NCBI RefSeq assembly: GCF_001591365.1 | Contig: NZ_BCUT01000001.1 | Span: 1-64,000 of the forward strand | Origin: Variovorax paradoxus NBRC 15149 | Lineage (GTDB): Bacteria > Pseudomonadota > Gammaproteobacteria > Burkholderiales > Burkholderiaceae_C | DNA length: 64,000 nt | Direction of reading: 5' to 3' | Shown: piece after piece, positions 7,652 to 16,464 of the stretch | How the letters are laid out: each line of letters begins with the position of its first letter | Numbering within the stretch: position 1 is the stretch's first letter | Made by a program: the position numbers and the translations under genes | Notes under the pieces: generated by a model | What the model saw: the letters and a program-made list of their open reading frames with translations, nothing else | Database searches by the model: none | What the model was told of the DNA's origin: nothing

Positions 7652-8701
7652 TCAACTGTCCTTGCGCGACACGCCGGCGGCTTCGAAGCTGGCCATCTCG
7701 CGCAGGATGCGGCAGGCCGATTCGAGCAGCGGCCAGGCCAGCGCGCCGCCCGAGCCTTCGCCCAGGCGCAGGTCCAGGTTCAGCAAGGGCTCAAGGCCGA
7801 GGTGCTTCAGCAGCAGCGCATGCCCGGGTTCCGCCGAGCTGTGCGCGGCCACGCAGCGCTGCGCCACATGCGGCTGCAGCGCCTGCGCCAACAGCACCGC
7901 GGCGCTCGCGATGAAGCCATCGACCACGATCACGCGCCGCTCCTGCGCCGCCTGCAGCACCGCGCCGACCAGCGTGGCAATCTCGAAGCCGCCGAACGCA
8001 GCGAGTGCATCGAGCGGCTCGCTCGCAGCCGCATGCAGCGCCAGCACCTCGCGCAGCACCTCCCGCTTGCGCGCGAGCCCCGCGGCGTCGAGGCCGGTGC
8101 CGGAGCCGGTGCAGCCGTCGATGTCCAGCCCCGCGAGCCGCGCAAGCAGCAGCGCCGCGGCCGAGCTGTTGCCGATGCCCATTTCGCCGAGCAGCAAGGC
8201 ATTGCCCGGCAGCGCGCGCACCACCTCGCGCCCGTTGGCGATGGCTTGCGCGCACTGCGACGGCGTCATGGCAGGGCCAACCGATGCATCGGCAGTGCCC
8301 GCGGCGATCCGGCGCGAGACCAGCCCGGGGCGGGCCTGGAAGTCGCGCCGCACGCCGCAGTCGACCACGGTGAGCGCGAGGCCGTGCTGGCGCGCCAGCA
8401 CGCTGACGGCCGCGCCGCCGGCCAGGAAGTTCTCGACCATCTGCCAGGTCACGTCGCTCGGAAAGGCCGAGACGCCGCGCGCCGCCAGGCCATGGTCGGC
8501 CGCGCACACCAGCATCTGCGGTGCTTCGAGCACCGGCGTTTCACTGCCCAGGACGAGGCCGATCCGCAAAGCCAGGCTCTCGAGCCGGCCGAGCGCGCCG
8601 AGCGGCTTGGTCTTGTTGTCGAGCGCGCTTTGCAGGCGCGCCGCAAGGGCGCCGTCATGGATGTCGGGGATGGAAGGAATGGTCTGGTTGCTGTCGGTCA
8701 T
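7652..8701 (-). CDS. cobT: Nicotinate-nucleotide-dimethylbenzimidazole phosphoribosyltransferase
   Basis: A 349-residue cytoplasmic enzyme that activates the lower ligand, making alpha-ribazole phosphate from dimethylbenzimidazole and nicotinate mononucleotide. The signature GEMGIGNSSAAALL is present, as are the C-terminal catalytic-glutamate region AHSSAEPGHALLL and the VCAADHGLAARGVSAFP motif near the N-terminus. The start ATG at 8701 overlaps the cobQ stop by four bases. The DMB ligand is made by bluB, which sits in the other cobalamin operon at 22.1 kb. Confidence 0.96.
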   Translation of the reverse strand: MTDSNQTIPSIPDIHDGALAARLQSALDNKTKPLGALGRLESLALRIGLVLGSETPVLEAPQMLVCAADHGLAARGVSAFPSDVTWQMVENFLAGGAAVSVLARQHGLALTVVDCGVRRDFQARPGLVSRRIAAGTADASVGPAMTPSQCAQAIANGREVVRALPGNALLLGEMGIGNSSAAALLLARLAGLDIDGCTGSGTGLDAAGLARKREVLREVLALHAAASEPLDALAAFGGFEIATLVGAVLQAAQERRVIVVDGFIASAAVLLAQALQPHVAQRCVAAHSSAEPGHALLLKHLGLEPLLNLDLRLGEGSGGALAWPLLESACRILREMASFEAAGVSRKDS

Positions 8702-10137
8702 GCGATCAGGCCCTGCAGTACGCCGGCCTCGAAGTGGTTGTCGATGAAATCGGCCAGGCCGTCGAAGGTGGCGTCGAGCGTGGGTGCCGCGGCGCCGAAG
8801 AGTGCGTGGAGCGCGGCCGCGTCCTCGAACAGGCCGTGCAGGTAGAGGCCCAGCACGTTGCCGCGCGCGTTCTGCCAGGCCAAACCCCCGGGCATCACGG
8901 CATGGCCGTCCTGCGCCATCTGCGGGTGGATGGCGGTTTGGCCGTGATGGATTTCGTAGCCCGCCACCGGCACGTTCGAGAGCGACGCCCATGCGCCGCC
9001 CAGCTGGCCGAAGACGGCCGTGCGGTGGCGCACGGTCTTTTCGCGCTCGAACACCGTCACCAGCGGCAGCAGGCCCAGGCCGGGCGCATTGCCGTCGATG
9101 CCGTGCGGATCGACCAGCGCCTCGCCCAGCATCTGCAGGCCGCCGCAGACGCCCAGCACGGCACCGCCGCCGGCCGCGTGCGCGGCAATGGCACGGTCCA
9201 GCCCCTGCGCGCGCAGCCATGCGAGATCGCCGCTGGTGTGCTTGGAGCCGGGCAGCACGATCCAGTCGGCGCCGGCCAGCTCCGCCGGCGTGCGCGCCCA
9301 GACCAGGCGGATGCCCGGCACGTTCTTGAGCGGCTGGAACTCGTCGAGATTGCTGATGCGCGGGTAGGCCACCACGCAAACCGTGCGCGTGACAGGCCCG
9401 CTCGCGTGGCTTCTGTCGTCGAACACGCCGTCTTCTTCCGGCAGGCCGTGCTCCCGCCACATCGGCAGCGTTGCAACGGTGGCGATGCCCGTCAGCGCCT
9501 GCAATTGCTGCGGCGCCGGCGCCAGCAGCGAGGCATCGCCGCGGAACTTGTTGAGCACGAAGCCGCGCAGCAGCGCGCGGTCGCTCTCGGGCATCAATGC
9601 CCAGGTGCCGTACAGATGCGCGAAGGCGCCGCCGCGGTCGATGTCCGTCACCAGCAGGCAGCGCGCATCCGCATGGCGGGCCACGCGCAGGTTGACGATG
9701 TCGCTGGCCATCAGGTTGATCTCGGCCGGCGAGCCTGCGCCTTCGATCACCACCACGTCGTTCTCGGCGCGCAGCGCGTCGAGCGCCTCTGCAATCCGCG
9801 GCCAGACGCGCTCGCTGCGCCCGCGCCAAGGCATGGCCGTGAGCTCCGCGCTCACCTGCCCCATCAGCACCACCTGGCTGTGGGTGTCGCGCTCGGGCTT
9901 GAGCAGCAGCGGGTTCATGCGCACGTCGGGCACGGCACGGGCAGCCCGTGCCTGGAAATACTGCGCGCTGCCGATTTCGCCGCCGTCGACCACGCGGGCG
10001 TTGTTGCTCATGTTCTGCGCCTTGAAGGGCGCCACCTTGAGGCCCTGGCGCGCGTACCAGCGGCACAGCGCGGCGGTCAGCCAGCTCTTGCCGGCGCCAC
10101 TGGTCGTGCCGAGAACCATCACGCATCGGGTTGTCAT
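8698..10137 (-). CDS. cobQ: Cobyric acid synthase (glutamine-hydrolysing)
   Basis: A 479-residue enzyme that amidates the b, d, e and g carboxylates of adenosylcobyrinate a,c-diamide. The N-terminal dethiobiotin-synthetase-like ATP domain begins CVMVLGTTSGAGKSWL. The C-terminal triad-type glutaminase domain has VLGVCGGLQMLGE with the nucleophilic cysteine and YEIHHGQT with the histidine. The ATG at 10137 is the first good start, about 90 bases after the end of the efflux operon and beyond its terminator. It opens the cobQ-cobT-cobS-cobC operon. I see no riboswitch in the short upstream region, unlike the btuB operon. Confidence 0.96.
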   Translation of the reverse strand: MTTRCVMVLGTTSGAGKSWLTAALCRWYARQGLKVAPFKAQNMSNNARVVDGGEIGSAQYFQARAARAVPDVRMNPLLLKPERDTHSQVVLMGQVSAELTAMPWRGRSERVWPRIAEALDALRAENDVVVIEGAGSPAEINLMASDIVNLRVARHADARCLLVTDIDRGGAFAHLYGTWALMPESDRALLRGFVLNKFRGDASLLAPAPQQLQALTGIATVATLPMWREHGLPEEDGVFDDRSHASGPVTRTVCVVAYPRISNLDEFQPLKNVPGIRLVWARTPAELAGADWIVLPGSKHTSGDLAWLRAQGLDRAIAAHAAGGGAVLGVCGGLQMLGEALVDPHGIDGNAPGLGLLPLVTVFEREKTVRHRTAVFGQLGGAWASLSNVPVAGYEIHHGQTAIHPQMAQDGHAVMPGGLAWQNARGNVLGLYLHGLFEDAAALHALFGAAAPTLDATFDGLADFIDNHFEAGVLQGLIA

Positions 10138-10189
10138 GCGGCTATTGTCCGTTGTCGCCGCAGCCCTCTTGCGGCAGCCGCGAAGAGGC

Positions 10190-10216
10190 AAAGAAAAAGG
10201 GGCTTGCGCCCCTTGG
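10190..10216 (-). terminator. Rho-independent terminator of the RND operon (possibly bidirectional)
   Basis: A perfect 7-bp stem, AAGGGGC (10197-10203) with GCCCCTT (10208-10214) and a 4-base loop, is followed on the minus strand by a T-rich run (complement of 10191-10198). It lies just past the stop of the outer-membrane factor gene. The other flank is also T-rich on the plus strand (GGTTTTTCTTT), so the hairpin could stop transcription from both sides and insulate cobQ. Confidence 0.8.
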
Positions 10217-10224
10217 TTTTTCTT

Positions 10225-11712
10225 TCAGCGCGCCGCGGTCTGTACCGCGGCTGCCCCGTCCTGGGGCGGCGCCTTTGCGGTGGCCGCCGGCACCTCCCAG
10301 CCGCCGCCGATGGCGCGGATCAGCCCCACGGCCGCCTGGTACTGCGCCGACTTCACCTGCAGCGCCTGGCGCCGGTTGCGCAATTCGCTGCGGCGGGCGT
10401 CGAGCAGGTCGAGCTGGCTGATGTAGCCGTTGCGGTAGCGCGTGTCCGACAGGCTGGTCGCGCGCTGCGCCGAGGTGACGGCCTGCGCCTGCACCGCCGA
10501 CTGCTCCTGCAGGATGCGGATCGCGGACAGCTGGTCTTCGACCTCCTGGAACGCCACCAGCACCTGGTTGCGGTAGTTCGCGAGCGCGCCGTCGAGCTGG
10601 GCGTTGGCGCCCTGCACGCCGGCTTCGCGGCGGCCGCCGTCGAAGATCGGCAGCGAGAGCAGCGCACCCACGCCCCACGAGCGGGCCGACCACTTGAACA
10701 GGTCGCCGATCTCGGGCGATGCATAGCCGGCCGCGCCGGTCAGCGAGATGTCCGGGAACCACGCCGCCTGCGCCACGCCCACGCGGGCCTGAGCTGCGAG
10801 CACCGCGTTCTGCGCGGCCGAAACGTCGGGGCGGCGCGTCAGCACCGTGGCCGGTACGCCGGGCGGCACGGACGGCAGCGCGGTGGCCCAGTCGTCGGTG
10901 CGCAGGCCGAAGCTCGAGGCCGAGTCGCCCACCAGCACCGCGAGCGCATGCTCGACCTGGGCGCGCTGCCGGTCGAGCGCGAGCGCGTCCGACTCGGTGG
11001 ACGAGACCTCGGTCTGCACGCGCGCCACGTCGAGCTCGGCGATGTCGCCGGCTTGCTGCCGGCGCTGCGAGAGGCGCAGCGTGTCGCGGTAGGCCTCGAC
11101 CTGCTCGCGCACCAGCGCGCGCTCGGCGTCGAGCGCACGCAGCTGCAGGTAGGTCTGGGCCACTTCGGCCTGCACCGCGAGGCGCGTGCTCTGCAGCAGG
11201 GCCTCGCGGCCCTGCGCATCGAGCTTGGCCGCATTGCTCGCGCCCGAAAGCCGGCCGAACAGGTCGACCTCGTACGAGAAGGTGGCGCCGATGTTGGTCA
11301 TGGTGGCCGGCCGGGTGCTGGCCGTGGCCTTGTCGAGGCCGGCGCCGCGGTTGGCGCCCGCGCCCAGGCCGATCTGCGGCATGCGGTCGGCATTGGCGCT
11401 GCGCGCCAGCGCGCGGGCCTCGGCCAGCCGCGCCGCCGCGGCCTGGATGTTGTTGTTGCTGACGTCGGCCTTCTCGACCAGCGCATTGAGCACCGGATCG
11501 TTGAACGCCAGCCACCAGGCGCCGCGCGCCTGCGCTTCGGAGGGCACGGCACGCGTCCAGCCCGCGGGCGGGGCGGCGCCCTGCTCCTTGAACTCGGCGG
11601 TGGTCTGGATCTCGGGCACGCCGGAGGGCACGCTCGCGCAGCCGGCCAGCACCAGGGCTGCGACCAGCGGCAGCAAGGCAGTGCGGGCCCAGGGTTGAAA
11701 TGCGAATTTCAT
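10225..11712 (-). CDS. RND efflux outer-membrane lipoprotein (OprM/NodT family, OprN/OprC-like)
   Basis: A 495-residue TolC-like outer membrane factor. The N-terminus is a lipoprotein signal with lipobox LAGC and the modified cysteine at 25. The rest shows the two repeated outer-membrane-efflux-protein domains with long Ala/Gln/Arg-rich helices, including DLFGRLSGAS and DARRSELRNRRQ segments typical of the NodT/CmeC type. It is the third gene of an adaptor-pump-channel operon, 33 bases after the pump gene, and forms the exit duct of the tripartite pump. By position it corresponds to OprN/OprC in MexEF-OprN and BpeEF-OprC. A terminator follows directly. Confidence 0.93.
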   Translation of the reverse strand: MKFAFQPWARTALLPLVAALVLAGCASVPSGVPEIQTTAEFKEQGAAPPAGWTRAVPSEAQARGAWWLAFNDPVLNALVEKADVSNNNIQAAAARLAEARALARSANADRMPQIGLGAGANRGAGLDKATASTRPATMTNIGATFSYEVDLFGRLSGASNAAKLDAQGREALLQSTRLAVQAEVAQTYLQLRALDAERALVREQVEAYRDTLRLSQRRQQAGDIAELDVARVQTEVSSTESDALALDRQRAQVEHALAVLVGDSASSFGLRTDDWATALPSVPPGVPATVLTRRPDVSAAQNAVLAAQARVGVAQAAWFPDISLTGAAGYASPEIGDLFKWSARSWGVGALLSLPIFDGGRREAGVQGANAQLDGALANYRNQVLVAFQEVEDQLSAIRILQEQSAVQAQAVTSAQRATSLSDTRYRNGYISQLDLLDARRSELRNRRQALQVKSAQYQAAVGLIRAIGGGWEVPAATAKAPPQDGAAAVQTAAR

Positions 11713-11745
11713 GATGATGAACTTTCTTCTTGATCGACCAGGCGA

Positions 11746-14700
11746 TCAGTCATGCGAAGGACGCGGCGAGGCCGGCACCGGGTGCAGCCCGCCGCCGCCC
11801 GAACCACCGTGCGACGAGGGTGCCGCAGCGACCGGATGGCCCGCCGAGACAAACTCCTCGCCATGCGGCACTTCGCCATGCAGCTTGAGCGCGCGGTTAC
11901 CCGCCAGGCGGCGCAGCAGCACATAGAACACCGGCGTGAGGAACAGGCCGAAGGCCGTCACGCCGATCATCCCGGCGAACACCGCCACGCCCATGGCCTT
12001 GCGCATCTCCGAGCCCGCGCCGGTCGACAGCACGAGGGGCAGCACACCCATCACGAAGGCCAGCGAGGTCATGAGGATCGGGCGCAGGCGCAGGCGGCTG
12101 GCTTCGATCGCGGCCTGGATCGGCGTGCGCCCGGCGAACTCGAGCTCGCGCGCAAACTCCACGATCAAAATCGCGTTCTTCGCACTCAGCCCCACCAGCA
12201 CGATCAACCCGATCTGCGTGAAGACGTTGTTGTCACCCCCCGATATCCATACGCCGGTCATCGCGGCCAGGATGCCCATCGGCACGATCAGGATGATCGC
12301 GATCGGCAGCGTCAGGCTCTCGTACTGCGCGGCCAGCACCAGGAACACCAGCAGGATGGCCAGCGGGAACACCAGGAAGGCGGAGTTGCCGGCCAGGATT
12401 TCCTGGTAGGTCAGCTCGGTCCACTCGAAGCTCACGCCCTTGGGCAGCGTCTCGGCCGCGATCTTGGTGATCGCGTCCTGCGCCTGGCCCGACGAATAGC
12501 CCGGGGCCGGGCCGCCGTTGATGTCGGCCGCCAGGTAGCCGTTGTAGCGCATGGCGCGTTCCGGCCCGAAGGTCGAATTGACCTTCATCAGCGCCGACAG
12601 CGGCACCATCTCGCCCGTGGTCGAGCGCACCTTCAGCATGCCCACGTCTTCGGCGCGGGCGCGGTACGGCGCATCGGCCTGCACGCGCACGCTGTAGGTG
12701 CGGCCGAACTTGTTGAAGTCGTTCGCATACAGGCTGCCGAGGTAGATCTGCATGGTGTCGAAGATGTCCGTCACCGGCACGCCGAGCTGGCGCGCCTTGG
12801 TGCGGTCGATGTCCGCATACAGCTGCGGCACGTTGACCTGCCAGCTCGTGAACATGCCCGTGAGCTCCGGCGCGGCATAGGCCTTGGCCATGAAGGCCTT
12901 CACCGCCGCGTCCATCTGGTCGTAGCCGACCGAGGCGCGGTCTTCGATCTGCAGCTTGAAGCCGCCCGTGGTGCCCAGGCCCGCCACCGGCGGCGGCGGG
13001 AACATCACGATGAAGGCGTCCTGGATGCTCGCGAAGGCGCCGTTGAGCTGCCCGGCCACCGCACCGCCGCTCTGGTCGGCGCGCTTGCGCTGGTCGAAGG
13101 GCTTGAGCGTGGCAAACACGATGCCCGAGTTCGAGCTGTTGGTGAAGCCGTTGATCGACAGGCCCGGGAAGGCGATGGCGTCTTCCACGTTCGGGTTCTT
13201 CTTCATGATCTCGCCCATGCGCTGGATCACTTCGTCGGTGCGGTCGAGCGTGGCGCCGTCGGGCAGCTGGGCAAAGCCGATCAGGTATTGCTTGTCCTGC
13301 GCCGGCACGAAGCCGCTGGGCACGGCCTTGAACAGGCCGAAGGTCACGCCGATCAGCGCGAGGTAGATTACCAGCATCAGCGTCTTGCGCGAAATCACGC
13401 CCTTGACGCCGCCGCTGTAGGCTTCCGCGCCACGGCTGAAGAGCTTGTTGAAGCCGCGGAACAGCCAGCCGAAGGCCTTGTCCATGCCGCGCGTCAATGC
13501 GTCCTTGGGCTGGTCATGGCCGCGCAGCAGCAAGGCGGCGAGCGCGGGGGACAGCGTGAGCGAGTTGATCGCCGAGATCACCGTCGAGATCGCAATCGTC
13601 ACCGCGAACTGGCGGTAGAACTGGCCCGTGAGACCGCTGATGAAGGCCAGCGGCACGAACACGGCCACCAGCACCAGCGCGATCGCGATGATGGGGCCGG
13701 ACACTTCGCGCATCGCGCGGTACGTGGCTTCGCGCGGCGTGAGCCCCGCCTCGATGTTGCGCTCGACGTTCTCCACCACCACGATGGCGTCGTCCACCAC
13801 GATGCCGATCGCCAGCACCAGCCCGAACAGGCTCAGCGCATTGATCGAGAAGCCGAGGACGTGCAGCACCGCGAAGGTGCCGATCACCGACACCGGCACG
13901 GCCAAAAGCGGAATGATCGACGCGCGCCAGGTCTGCAGGAACAGGATCACGACCAGCACCACCAGCAGGATGGCTTCGAGCAGCGTGTGGATCACCGATT
14001 CGATCGATGCGCGCACGAACTGCGTCGGGTCGTAGGCGATGCGGTACTCCAGCCCTTCGGGCATGTTCTTGTTGAGCTCGGCCATCGTCTTGCGCACGTT
14101 CGACGAAATGTCGAGCGCGTTGGAGCCCGGCGCCTGGAACACGCCCATTCCGACGGCCGGGTCGTTGTTGAGCAGCGAACGCAGCGAGTAGTCGGCGGCG
14201 CCCATCTCGAGGCGGCCGATGTCGCGCAGGCGGGTCACGGCGCCGTCGGTGCCGCTCTTGACGATGATGTCGCCGAACTCTTCCTCGCTCTGCAGGCGCC
14301 CTTGCGCATTGATCGAGAGCTGCATGTCCACGCCCGACAGGCCCGGCGATGCGCCGACCACGCCGGCCGCGGCCTGCACGTTCTGGCCGCGGATCGCAGC
14401 CACCACGTCGCTGGCCGAGAGGCCGCGCTGCGCGACCTTCTGCGGGTCGAGCCAGACGCGCATGGAATAGTCGCCGCCGCCGAAGATCTGCACCTGGCCC
14501 ACGCCTTCGATGCGCGCGAGCGGGTCCTTGACGTTCAGCACCGCGTAGTTGCGCAGGTAGTTGATGTCGTAGCGGTTGTTCGGCGAGACGAGGTGGACCA
14601 CCATCGTCAGGTCGGGCGCGCTCTTGACGGTCGTGATGCCGAGGCGGCGCACTTCCTCCGGCAGGCGCGGCTCGGCTTGCGAGACGCGGTTCTGCACCAG

Positions 14701-15021
14701 CTGCTGCGCCTTGTCCGGGTCGGTGCCGAGGCGGAAGGTGACGGTGAGCGTCAGCACGCCGTCGGTGGTGGCCTGGCTGCCCATGTAGAGCATGCCCTCG
14801 ACGCCGTTGATCTGCTCTTCGAGCGGCGTGGCCACGGTTTCGGCGATCACCTTCGGGTTGGCGCCCGGGTACTGGGCGCGCACCACCACCGAGGGCGGCG
14901 CAACTTCCGGGTACTCCGAGATCGGCAGCCCGCGCAGCGCGATCAGGCCGGCTATCAGGATCAATAGCGACAGCACGCCGGCAAAGATCGGCCGGTCGAT
15001 GAAGAATTTAGAGAGATTCAT
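11746..15021 (-). CDS. RND multidrug efflux permease, HAE1 family (MexF/BpeF-like)
   Basis: A 1091-residue inner-membrane proton-driven pump. The N-terminus MNLSKFFIDRPIFAGVLSLL and the PISEYPEVAPPSVVVRAQYP segment resemble the MexF branch more than AcrB. The proton-relay aspartate pair is in AIGIVVDDAIVVVENVER (TM4), and the partner lysine is in LVGLSAKNAILIVEFA (TM10). It ends with an unusually long Gly/Ser/Pro/His-rich cytoplasmic tail of about 45 residues beyond the last membrane helix, so it is some 30-40 residues longer than typical relatives. It lies between adaptor and channel genes in the usual order. MexF-type pumps export chloramphenicol, trimethoprim and quinolones; the substrate here is not proven. 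Confidence 0.95.
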   Translation of the reverse strand: MNLSKFFIDRPIFAGVLSLLILIAGLIALRGLPISEYPEVAPPSVVVRAQYPGANPKVIAETVATPLEEQINGVEGMLYMGSQATTDGVLTLTVTFRLGTDPDKAQQLVQNRVSQAEPRLPEEVRRLGITTVKSAPDLTMVVHLVSPNNRYDINYLRNYAVLNVKDPLARIEGVGQVQIFGGGDYSMRVWLDPQKVAQRGLSASDVVAAIRGQNVQAAAGVVGASPGLSGVDMQLSINAQGRLQSEEEFGDIIVKSGTDGAVTRLRDIGRLEMGAADYSLRSLLNNDPAVGMGVFQAPGSNALDISSNVRKTMAELNKNMPEGLEYRIAYDPTQFVRASIESVIHTLLEAILLVVLVVILFLQTWRASIIPLLAVPVSVIGTFAVLHVLGFSINALSLFGLVLAIGIVVDDAIVVVENVERNIEAGLTPREATYRAMREVSGPIIAIALVLVAVFVPLAFISGLTGQFYRQFAVTIAISTVISAINSLTLSPALAALLLRGHDQPKDALTRGMDKAFGWLFRGFNKLFSRGAEAYSGGVKGVISRKTLMLVIYLALIGVTFGLFKAVPSGFVPAQDKQYLIGFAQLPDGATLDRTDEVIQRMGEIMKKNPNVEDAIAFPGLSINGFTNSSNSGIVFATLKPFDQRKRADQSGGAVAGQLNGAFASIQDAFIVMFPPPPVAGLGTTGGFKLQIEDRASVGYDQMDAAVKAFMAKAYAAPELTGMFTSWQVNVPQLYADIDRTKARQLGVPVTDIFDTMQIYLGSLYANDFNKFGRTYSVRVQADAPYRARAEDVGMLKVRSTTGEMVPLSALMKVNSTFGPERAMRYNGYLAADINGGPAPGYSSGQAQDAITKIAAETLPKGVSFEWTELTYQEILAGNSAFLVFPLAILLVFLVLAAQYESLTLPIAIILIVPMGILAAMTGVWISGGDNNVFTQIGLIVLVGLSAKNAILIVEFARELEFAGRTPIQAAIEASRLRLRPILMTSLAFVMGVLPLVLSTGAGSEMRKAMGVAVFAGMIGVTAFGLFLTPVFYVLLRRLAGNRALKLHGEVPHGEEFVSAGHPVAAAPSSHGGSGGGGLHPVPASPRPSHD

Positions 15022-15061
15022 GTTGTTTCTCCGGCGAGCGCAAATGCGCTCCCCACCGAGT

Positions 15062-16312
15062 TCAGGACTTCGCGGCTTCCGCGACGCGTTCCGGTTGTTG
15101 TTGCTTGGTGTCGGCCTTGGCGTCCATCGTCACGGTCTGCGGCACCACCAGCGCACCGGGGCGGATGTGCTGCAGGCCGTTGACCACCACGCGGTCGCCG
15201 GCCTTCAGGCCCTTGCTCACGACGCGCAGCCCGTTGATCGATGCGCCGAGCGTCACTTCGCGGTACGTGGCCTTGTTGTCCTCGCCCACCACCATCACGA
15301 ACTTCTTGTTCTGGTCGGTGCCGATGGCGCGCTCGCTCACCAGCAGGGCCGAGTCGCTGCGCGCCTGGCCCATGCGGATGCGGGCGAACTGGCCCGGAAT
15401 GAGGGCGCCGTCCTTGTTGTCGAACGAGGCCCGCACACGCACCGTGCCGCTGCGCGCATCGACCTGGTTGTCGATCAGCTGCAGCTTGCCGGTGAAGGGC
15501 GTGCCTTCGAGGCCGGCGGTGCCCATCTGCACGGGAATGCTCTCGATCTGGCCGCGGGCGCTGGCGCCGCTCGGCAGGTCCTTCAGGGCCCGCGTGATCA
15601 CCTGCTCGTCGGCATCGAAGCTCGCGTAGATCGGGCTCACCGACACCAGCGTGGTCAGCACCGGCGCGCCGGGGCCGGCGGCCACCAGGTTGCCCATCGT
15701 CACTTCGAGCTTGCCGATGCGGCCCGCCACCGGCGCCCGCACCTGGGTGTAACCCAGGTTCAGCCGCGCCGACTGCAGCGACGCTTGCGCGGCACGCAGG
15801 TTGGCTTCGGCTTCACGGGCGGCGTTCACGCGTTCGTCGTATTCGCGCTGGGCGATGGCCTGCTGGTCCCACAGGCGCTTGGCGCGCTCCTGCTCGCTGC
15901 GGCTGAAGGCCTGGCGGGCCTGGGCCGAGGCCACCTGCGCTTCGGCGCGCTCCACTTCGGCCGCGTACGGTGCGGGGTCGATGGTGATCAGCAGGTCGCC
16001 CTGCTTCACCAGCGCGCCTTCGCGGAAGTGCACCGACTGCACGGCGCCCGCCACGCGGGAGCGCACGTCGACGCGCTGCACCGCCTCGAGCCGGCCCGAG
16101 AACTCGTCCCAGGCGTTGATCTCGCTCGAAGCCACGGTGGCCACCGAGACCGGCGTGCCCTGCTGCGCCGCGGCCGGTGCCGTGGCCTCCGCCTTGAAGC
16201 TGTGCATGCCGAGCACCGCGGCGGCCACCGCCAGCAGTGCGGTGAGGCCGGTCACTGCGGGCCACAGGCCCTTGCGGGCGGCGGAAGAAAGGTTTTGCTT
16301 GTTGTTCGACAT
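15062..16312 (-). CDS. RND efflux periplasmic adaptor (MexE/BpeE-like, HlyD family)
   Basis: A 416-residue membrane-fusion protein with an N-terminal hydrophobic anchor or signal segment (GLWPAVTGLTALLAVAAAVLG), the biotinyl-lipoyl-like half DVRSRVAGAVQSVHFREGALVKQGD, a coiled-coil hairpin rich in Ala/Gln/Glu/Arg, the second lipoyl half ARLNLGYTQVRAPVAGRIG, and a beta-barrel plus membrane-proximal domain. The ATG at 16312 (MSNNKQNL) is chosen over an upstream in-frame start because it has a normal signal region. It is first in the pump operon. The hydrolase gene ends 152 bases upstream on the same strand, so both could share the divergent LysR-controlled promoter. Confidence 0.94.
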   Translation of the reverse strand: MSNNKQNLSSAARKGLWPAVTGLTALLAVAAAVLGMHSFKAEATAPAAAQQGTPVSVATVASSEINAWDEFSGRLEAVQRVDVRSRVAGAVQSVHFREGALVKQGDLLITIDPAPYAAEVERAEAQVASAQARQAFSRSEQERAKRLWDQQAIAQREYDERVNAAREAEANLRAAQASLQSARLNLGYTQVRAPVAGRIGKLEVTMGNLVAAGPGAPVLTTLVSVSPIYASFDADEQVITRALKDLPSGASARGQIESIPVQMGTAGLEGTPFTGKLQLIDNQVDARSGTVRVRASFDNKDGALIPGQFARIRMGQARSDSALLVSERAIGTDQNKKFVMVVGEDNKATYREVTLGASINGLRVVSKGLKAGDRVVVNGLQHIRPGALVVPQTVTMDAKADTKQQQPERVAEAAKS

Positions 16313-16464
16313 GATGGTTCGTCCTTCTCGATGACTTCTTGGGATGCAACAGGCCATCCCGGCGCTTTTGGCGCCAGGAGGCGGAACTCGAAAATGACCG
16401 GGGTTACCGGTGGGCCGAGGGGCGGCGTCGCGTCGTCAGCAGAGGGCTGCCGCGACCGGCCCGC

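Noticed and set aside
8521..14967. Very long open frames on the plus strand opposite the cob and RND genes (8521-11733 and 11752-14967)
   Set aside because: They lie antisense to well-supported genes, are rich in Arg/Ala/His low-complexity text, and show no domain. Long antisense frames are expected in DNA of this base composition.
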